Below, piece by piece: positions 58,885-64,000 of a stretch of 64,000 nucleotides of DNA. Below the pieces are notes generated by a model. The model saw only the letters and a list, made by a program, of their open reading frames with translations, had not been told where the DNA came from and made no database searches. The first letter of the stretch is position 1; each line of letters starts with the position of its first letter. Origin of the DNA: Corynebacterium kefirresidentii. GTDB lineage: Bacteria; Actinomycetota; Actinomycetes; Mycobacteriales; Mycobacteriaceae. Location of the stretch: positions 124,001 through 188,000 of the forward strand of contig NGUZ01000002.1 in the NCBI GenBank assembly GCA_002154655.1, given 5' to 3'. The position numbers and the translations under genes were made by a program.

Positions 58885-60074
58885 AGCAGGGCCTGCAGAG
58901 CGCTGGCAACGCGCAGCACGGTTAGGTCCTCGCCCGGCTTGCCGACGACCTGCACCGCATCACCCACGCCCTTTTCCTCTTCGCCGCGCAGCGGAACCGT
59001 AATCGCCGGCCATCCAAGCACATTGAAAGGCTCGGTCCAGCGCCGCAGGCTCGCGGCCGATTCCGCGGTATTCTCCGTGGTGATATCGGACCACTTGAGG
59101 GGGCCGGAATCGAGGGTAGGGGTGAGGATAATGGGGGCGTCGCTAAGCAGGGCAAGAGCCTTTTCGCGCAGCTCTTTCACGCCCTGCGCAGCCGCGTCAT
59201 AATCTTCCTGGCTGATATTTTCTCCGCCCAGCACTCGCTGCAAAATGACATCCTGGTACCTTTCGCGCTGGTTCAGCAATGGCCGGTGGACATCATAGAC
59301 CTCTTTTAAGCGCATCGGCTCGTAGAGCTCGGCCGTGGCGGCGATGGTGTCTTCCAAGTCCACGCCCTCGGTGAGCTTAAAGTCCGAGTGATCTAGCGCC
59401 GCCAAAAGATGTGCGAAGCGCTCTCCCTTGGCCTTGAGTGCCGTGACATCAAGAGCAGAAACATCCTGCGCCGCGGCCGGTTTCTCATCTGCGGTAGCAA
59501 TAAAGGCCTGCTCAATGAGGTCAATTGAGCTGGCAAAGAATCCAATGCAATCAAAGCTCGGGGCGAAGGGGAAAACACCTTCTACCGGAATGAGCCCGAA
59601 GGTGGGTTTGAACCCCAGCACGCCCTGGCAAGCAGCAGGCACTCGCACCGAGCCGGCGCTATCAGAGCCCACCGTAAGCTGCAGCGCGCCGCAAGCCACC
59701 AAAGCGGCAGAACCAGAGCTAGAACCACCGCCGCAGATTTCGGGATCGCGAGGGTTGATAACGCGACCGTAGGCCGAGGCATCGCCCAAAATGCCATAGG
59801 AAAATTCCTGCAGGTTCGCCTTCGCTACCGGCAGCGCACCCTTCGCCGTCAAACGCTGCACCACTGGTGCATCCTTGACCGGTGCGCGCCCAACTTTGAC
59901 CTTGGTGCCGCAGGTAGTCGACACCCCAGCAACATCCACGATGTCCTTGAACGCTACCGGCTGTCCCATGAGCGAGGGCGATTCATCCACCACGTGCTCA
60001 TCAAACGGGATGACGGTAATCACCGCGTTAAAATCCTGCTGGGCTCGGTGCAGGCGATCAGAAAGTGTAGCCAT
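58881..60074 (-). CDS. Amidase-signature hydrolase
   Basis: 397 residues. The Ser-cisSer-Lys triad is visible: Lys43 in VAFKDIVDVAG, cis-Ser118 in GGGSSSGSA, nucleophile Ser142 in GSDSAGSVRVPA. It is shorter than GatA (about 480), and there are no GatB/GatC neighbours, so it is not the tRNA amidotransferase. AtzF/allophanate-hydrolase-like or indoleacetamide-type amidases are closest in form. The substrate cannot be told; it lies only 4 kb from the oxoprolinase-like module but in a separate unit. Confidence 0.87.
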   Translation of the reverse strand: MATLSDRLHRAQQDFNAVITVIPFDEHVVDESPSLMGQPVAFKDIVDVAGVSTTCGTKVKVGRAPVKDAPVVQRLTAKGALPVAKANLQEFSYGILGDASAYGRVINPRDPEICGGGSSSGSAALVACGALQLTVGSDSAGSVRVPAACQGVLGFKPTFGLIPVEGVFPFAPSFDCIGFFASSIDLIEQAFIATADEKPAAAQDVSALDVTALKAKGERFAHLLAALDHSDFKLTEGVDLEDTIAATAELYEPMRLKEVYDVHRPLLNQRERYQDVILQRVLGGENISQEDYDAAAQGVKELREKALALLSDAPIILTPTLDSGPLKWSDITTENTAESAASLRRWTEPFNVLGWPAITVPLRGEEEKGVGDAVQVVGKPGEDLTVLRVASALQALL

Positions 60075-60400
60075 AACGGAAGCTAAGTCCTTTCAACGTC
60101 GGCGTCCTCTGCTGTTTACTATGTATTAGAAGAATGCAGATGTTACTACCGTACATCAGGAATCGATGAACAATTTCCCGTTTCTAGGCAAGGCACTGAT
60201 TCGGCTGTGTGTTGGGACGTCGGCAAGCGAAGGCTGAGCCTCTACTGTCGGTTACGGTTACTAAAAGACTGCTTCAAGCCATTACTTGTGCACAGTAGGC
60301 AATTGCGACAAGGGCCGCGACCGAAGAAGATATCTGACTAGTAAAAATTGGCCAAAACTTGGTCTAGTAGTTTGCCGCACGGTTGATCTAAATTAAAGCC
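60075..60400. other. Divergent intergenic region
   Basis: 326 bases between the amidase and the MFS gene, AT-rich. The MFS promoter is probably TAAATT at 60388-60393, 7 bases before its ATG. A small palindrome TGTGCACA occurs at about 60286-60293. No gene or RNA was recognised. Confidence 0.4.
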
Positions 60401-61825
60401 ATGACTTCCACCACCTCTGAGCCCCCAAAGCTCCAGCCCAGCTCCTATATCCCGTTGATGTTCGCACTGCTTACGGCGGTGTTTGCGTTCCAGCTCAATG
60501 CGTCGATGCTCTCGCCCGCCTTGGCGACGATGGAAGACGAGTTGGGAGCTACCACGGCGCAGATCGGCCTGACGCAAACGGCATTCTTTACGGCCGCGGC
60601 ACTGTTCTCACTATTCCTGCCGCGCTGGGGTGACCTCATCGGGCGCAGGAAGGTCCTCGTTGGCATGATGGCGGTTGCTGCGCTGGGCTGCGTGGTATCG
60701 GCTATTGCGCCGAACGTCGCTGTGTTGCTTATTGGCCGCATCATTCAAGGCGTAGCAGGGCCTACGGTTCCGCTGTGCCTGATTATGCTGCGCCAGCAAG
60801 TGCTCAATGAACAGCAGTACGCCCTGTTGCTGGGTATTGTGACCTCGGTAAACGGTGGTATTGCCGGCGTGGATGCGCTGGCCGGCGGCTGGCTGGCAGG
60901 CAACTTTGGCTACCGCTCGGTCTTTTGGACCATGGCAGTACTGTGCGCCATTGCAGTAGTAGCGGTGCAGGTATTTACCAAGGAGTCCACGGCTACCGAA
61001 ACCCCGCGCATGGATTGGGCGGGTGTTCTACCTCTGGCGGTGGCGCTGGGTTGCGTTCTCACCGCGTTCAACGAAGCCGGCAAGCTTGCCGAGGCCAATT
61101 GGTTCCTCGTCATCATCCTTCTCCTCATCGGCGCCGCCGGCTTCTGGGCCTTCTGGAATGTGGAGAAGAAGGTCGCCGATCCGCTCGTACCGGTGGCCTA
61201 CCTCAAACAACGCCGCACGTGGGCGCTGCTTTCTACCACGCTGCTCACCATGACTGGTGTCTTTGCCGTGATGAATGGCCTTATCCCTAACCTTGGCCAG
61301 GATGCAGACGCCGGCGCCGGAATTTCTGCCAGCACCATTTCCTGGGTCACACTTACCCCATACGCCCTCGCCGGCTTAGTCTTTGGCCCCATTGCCGGCT
61401 GGATGGCCTCCAAGTTGGGCTATAAATACGTCCTGCAAACCGGCCTCGTAGGCACCGTCGTCGGCCTGATTATCTCTATTTTCGTAGTGGGTGCTCCGAA
61501 CGCGTGGACCCTGCTTCTCGTCTCTATTTTCTTGGGCGTGACCTACGCGGGCATTGCCAATATCATGCTCAATGGCTTAGGAATTGTGCTCTCGCCGGCC
61601 GATAACCAGGGCTACCTGCCCGGCATGAATGCCGGCGCCTTCAACCTCGGCGCGGGCCTGTCCTTTGCGGTGCTGTTCGCGGTTTCCGGTTCTTTCGAGC
61701 ATGGCTACCGCGCGGGCATGATCGCCGGCGTCATCATCCTGCTTGCAGCCCTAGCTTTGTCCTTCCGCATTCCGCGCCCCGAGTCTATTGATGACACCGT
61801 GGCAGCCGTCAACGCCCGAAAGTAG
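60401..61825 (+). CDS. uriT: MFS transporter, probable uridine/nucleoside permease
   Basis: 474 residues, about 14 membrane segments. SLFLPRWGDLIGRRKVLVG is the MFS loop 2-3 signature, and LIGRIIQGVAGPTVPLCL that of the drug-type/DHA2 branch. No SD; TAAATT close to the ATG suggests a leaderless message. A nucleoside hydrolase starts 9 bp downstream. In C. glutamicum the uridine operon uriR-rbsK1-uriT-uriH joins the same two protein types, which supports nucleoside import. The regulator and kinase are missing here, although rbsK exists at 34.6 kb. Confidence 0.75.
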   Translation: MTSTTSEPPKLQPSSYIPLMFALLTAVFAFQLNASMLSPALATMEDELGATTAQIGLTQTAFFTAAALFSLFLPRWGDLIGRRKVLVGMMAVAALGCVVSAIAPNVAVLLIGRIIQGVAGPTVPLCLIMLRQQVLNEQQYALLLGIVTSVNGGIAGVDALAGGWLAGNFGYRSVFWTMAVLCAIAVVAVQVFTKESTATETPRMDWAGVLPLAVALGCVLTAFNEAGKLAEANWFLVIILLLIGAAGFWAFWNVEKKVADPLVPVAYLKQRRTWALLSTTLLTMTGVFAVMNGLIPNLGQDADAGAGISASTISWVTLTPYALAGLVFGPIAGWMASKLGYKYVLQTGLVGTVVGLIISIFVVGAPNAWTLLLVSIFLGVTYAGIANIMLNGLGIVLSPADNQGYLPGMNAGAFNLGAGLSFAVLFAVSGSFEHGYRAGMIAGVIILLAALALSFRIPRPESIDDTVAAVNARK

Positions 61826-61834
61826 GCTCGTGAC

Positions 61835-62776
61835 ATGACGCGAAAAATCATTCTGGACTGCGACCCTGGCCACGATGACGCGGTGGCCCTGCTTCTAGCC
61901 ATGGGCAACCCCACCATCGACCTGCTGGGCATTACCACCGTAGGCGGAAACCAGACCTTGGATAAGGTCTCCCACAATGCCCTGGTGGTCAAGGAAATCG
62001 CTGGTCACCCGGAGATTCCGGTCTATGCCGGCTGCGACCGCCCGCTCGTGCGCCCCGTCGAGGTCGCCGAGGCTATCCACGGCTCCACCGGCATGGACGT
62101 GGAAGGTGTCCAACTTCCGGAACCAAGCACCGCGCTTGCCGACGCCCACGCCATCGACTTCATCATCGACACCATCATGTCCCACGAGCCCGGCACGATC
62201 ACCCTCGTGCCTACTGGGCCGCTAACTAATATTGCGATGGCCGCGCGCAAGGAGCCGCGCATCGTCGAGCGCGTCAAAGAAGTAGTCCTCATGGGCGGCG
62301 GCTACCACGAGGGCAATTGGTCCCCCGTCGCCGAGTTCAATATCAAGATCGATCCCGAGGCCGCCCACATCGTCTTTGAAGAGCCTTGGCCTGTGACCAT
62401 GGTGGGCCTCGACCTCACGCACCAAGCACTGGCCACCCCGGAGGTCGAAGCAGAAATCAAGACTTTGGAGACCCCAGTCTCGGAGTTCGTCGTCGGCCTT
62501 TTTGGCTTCTTCCGCAAGGCCTACCAGGCCAACCAAGGCTTTGATAACCCACCGGTCCACGATCCATGCACCATCGCCTATCTCATCGATCCGGACATCG
62601 TTCAGACCCGCAAGGCACCCGTCCACGTCGAACTTGCCGGCGCCCTTACCACTGGCATGACCGTCACCGATCTCCGCGAGCCTGCCGACGCCTCCTGCCA
62701 CACCCAAGTCGCCACCACCCTCGACCACGCTGGTTTCTGGCGGCTGGTTACCGACGCCCTCAAGAACCTCGCTTAG
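61835..62776 (+). CDS. uriH: Inosine/uridine-preferring nucleoside hydrolase
   Basis: 313 residues. It cleaves nucleosides to base and ribose. LDCDPGHDDAVALL (7-20) holds the Ca-binding Asp cluster; LVPTGPLTNIAMA, VVLMGGGYHEGNWSPVAEFNI and the catalytic HDPC (about 241-244) are all present. Ribose released here could feed the rbs genes. Operon with the MFS transporter, closed by a terminator. Confidence 0.93.
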   Translation: MTRKIILDCDPGHDDAVALLLAMGNPTIDLLGITTVGGNQTLDKVSHNALVVKEIAGHPEIPVYAGCDRPLVRPVEVAEAIHGSTGMDVEGVQLPEPSTALADAHAIDFIIDTIMSHEPGTITLVPTGPLTNIAMAARKEPRIVERVKEVVLMGGGYHEGNWSPVAEFNIKIDPEAAHIVFEEPWPVTMVGLDLTHQALATPEVEAEIKTLETPVSEFVVGLFGFFRKAYQANQGFDNPPVHDPCTIAYLIDPDIVQTRKAPVHVELAGALTTGMTVTDLREPADASCHTQVATTLDHAGFWRLVTDALKNLA

Positions 62777-62808
62777 GTACCGTTCGCTTCACCCCACACC
62801 CAACTTTC

Positions 62809-62858
62809 AGCCACGTTCTAGCCCTTGAGCGACCAGTTCAGGCCAGAACGTGGCTTTG
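62809..62858 (+). terminator. Rho-independent terminator
   Basis: AGCCACGTTCT (62809-62819) pairs perfectly with AGAACGTGGCT (62845-62855), and the stem can be extended inward with GCC/GGC. TTGTA follows. It lies 33 bp after uriH. Confidence 0.75.
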
Positions 62859-62930
62859 TACTCTAATGGTTCACTTCGTCTTAGTCTGTTCTCTATAGAG
62901 AGTCTTTAATGAATTTAGTGAGCTTCTCGG

Positions 62931-64000
62931 TTAAAGGATTTCGAGATTCGGAACTACAAGCTGAAGCGTTTTCTGGCGAAACTCGCGAATTGAGGTCTCG
63001 AGACCGATGCTAGCGAAATCTATAGGGTGTCCATCGAGAAAGAATGAAAACGTCTGATCCTGTTGGTTTCGGCCCGAAGAAGCATAAAGCATGATGCCTT
63101 TAGCGGTTTTCCATTCTTTGCCGAGAGTTTCTTGGCTGCGTAAGTAGGCGTAAAGCTGATAAAGGTGCGGGCTTTTAAAGGATTCGTTTCCTACTCGGTT
63201 TTCAATGAGCATATGTGTGAATTTGGCATCAATAACGGTAACTTCACCTTCTGGTGAACGCAGAATGATATCTGTCTGCATGCTCGGTAATTGTTCGGGT
63301 GCTTGTTGGGCCTTCCAGTGCAGCCATTCGCCGCTACTTACTATCCAACCTATTGGGCTGAGATGGTATTGGAACAGACCGAATAGAGCTTTTTCGAAGA
63401 GTTTGCGGAGCTCGTGCTGTGTGAAGTGTTTTCTGCTGAACCGAGGGAGGGCATCGTCCCCGCGGGTTGGCACGGCTAATTCTAAAAGCAGTTTAGCCAC
63501 CGCAACTGGTTTCTTATCTGCCGGAGACAGCCGAGCGCGAGGAAAGACTGTCGACTTTGGCTCGGAGATTCCCATTTGAGCAAGTCTTCGAGCAAGCACC
63601 TTGCACCGTTGGGCACCGGTGACACTGTTTGCGTTGGACAGCAGTTGCGCTGCGTATTCGAGGGCGTATCGAAGAAACTGGTTAACTTCGCTATTGATGG
63701 TGAGCTCGTTGAACTCACAAGCAATCAGCCCCTTTTCAAGGAGCTGGTGGCGGGCAGTCTCGTACATGTTAATTCGTCCGCGCACGCGAGTTATATTTCG
63801 TTCGGTTAGTGTAAAACCGATGCTCAATTCTTTCCGAAAACGCCTTTCTACGGTGTCACACAGCATTGTTCCAATGAGTTCTGGAAGCTCAACTCCTGCG
63901 TCCTCCACTGCTGAATTGGATATATGCCCATCAACGAAAGATTGCGAGGCGTATAGCTGGAGCATCCATACACTATGGATAGGAACGTATAAGTCTTCCG
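62931..64000 (-). CDS. mcrC: McrC-family restriction subunit (5' end beyond window)
   Basis: At least 356 residues. The frame stays open to the right edge. The codons before the first internal ATG (63965) read EDLYVPIHSVW, and VPIHSVWMLQLYASQSF matches the conserved McrC start (V-P-x-x-N-I-x-x-M-L-x-Y-A), so translation begins outside the window. The C-terminal PD-(D/E)xK nuclease core is QTDIILRS, then VTVIDAKF. McrC cuts DNA with the GTPase McrB, which should lie further right. Lower GC and plainer codon use than neighbours suggest a mobile defence gene. Confidence 0.85.
   Translation of the reverse strand, partial: EDLYVPIHSVWMLQLYASQSFVDGHISNSAVEDAGVELPELIGTMLCDTVERRFRKELSIGFTLTERNITRVRGRINMYETARHQLLEKGLIACEFNELTINSEVNQFLRYALEYAAQLLSNANSVTGAQRCKVLARRLAQMGISEPKSTVFPRARLSPADKKPVAVAKLLLELAVPTRGDDALPRFSRKHFTQHELRKLFEKALFGLFQYHLSPIGWIVSSGEWLHWKAQQAPEQLPSMQTDIILRSPEGEVTVIDAKFTHMLIENRVGNESFKSPHLYQLYAYLRSQETLGKEWKTAKGIMLYASSGRNQQDQTFSFFLDGHPIDFASIGLETSIREFRQKTLQLVVPNLEIL

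Noticed and set aside
58881..60074. GatA subunit of Glu-tRNA(Gln) amidotransferase
   Set aside because: The protein is about 80 residues too short and no gatB or gatC is adjacent.
1..64000. tRNA, rRNA, prophage or replication origin
   Set aside because: Intergenic gaps were scanned by eye for cloverleaf-like arms, anti-codon loops, rRNA blocks, integrases and DnaA-box clusters; none was convincing.

Overview
The window looks like chromosome of a Corynebacterium (Mycobacteriales). Pyruvate carboxylase is collinear with the C. glutamicum enzyme as I remember it. The AccBC/AccD/AccE acyl-CoA carboxylase parts, the Tus-type trehalose importer, birA-PH protein-purK-purE, and genes whose TAnnnT -10 box sits only 5-8 bases before the start codon (leaderless transcripts) all fit that genus. 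No rRNA, tRNA or CRISPR was seen. The left edge cuts an ABC permease and the right edge cuts an mcrC gene.

Layout. 1-8.6 kb: two small GntR(YtrA)-regulated membrane modules around pyc, plus an ABC ATPase/membrane-protein pair. 8.6-17.8 kb: biotin and acyl-CoA carboxylase functions (AccBC, a divergent AccD, AccE) with a rhodanese that lacks its cysteine, a Cj0069-family protein, a DUF4282 protein, Maf, DUF3151 and an LppP/LprE lipoprotein. 18.1-20.6 kb: an operon of three secreted proteins that share a two-cysteine unit; I do not recognise the family. 20.7-30.3 kb: trehalose uptake (tusE, tusF, tusG, tusK) with a small membrane protein and TreS. This locus is split between tusE and tusK by a cassette holding an ABC-F ATPase, an MFS pump and a decayed IS481 transposase. 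30.3-34.1 kb: birA with an in-frame 15-bp tandem repeat, a PH-domain protein, alsD, purK and purE. 34.2-39.9 kb: rbsR-A-C-B-K-D ribose operon. 40.0-45.8 kb: YdcF-like protein, then galM, an SSS symporter, a small membrane protein, galT and galK. 45.9-48.1 kb: RNase H-like protein and a DUF559 nuclease-like protein. 48.2-55.0 kb: a 5-oxoprolinase-type module (NRAMP-fold transporter, DUF1445 protein, GntR regulator, biotin carboxylase/carrier, KipI-KipA fusion, YcsF). 55.2-64 kb: CAP-domain secreted protein, fructose PTS, 2H phosphoesterase, amidase, uridine-type MFS plus nucleoside hydrolase, and McrC.

How the parts fit. Three separate biotin carriers (Pyc and two AccBC) and the ligase that loads them lie within 53 kb. 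Sugar import and use is the second theme: trehalose, ribose, galactose, fructose and nucleosides. The most unusual parts are the oxoprolinase-like module, which also carries a full biotin carboxylase and has the exact sequence TTGTTGAACAA in front of both of its transcription units; the ABC-F plus MFS cassette with insertion-sequence debris; the secreted paralogue operon; and the peptide repeat inside BirA.
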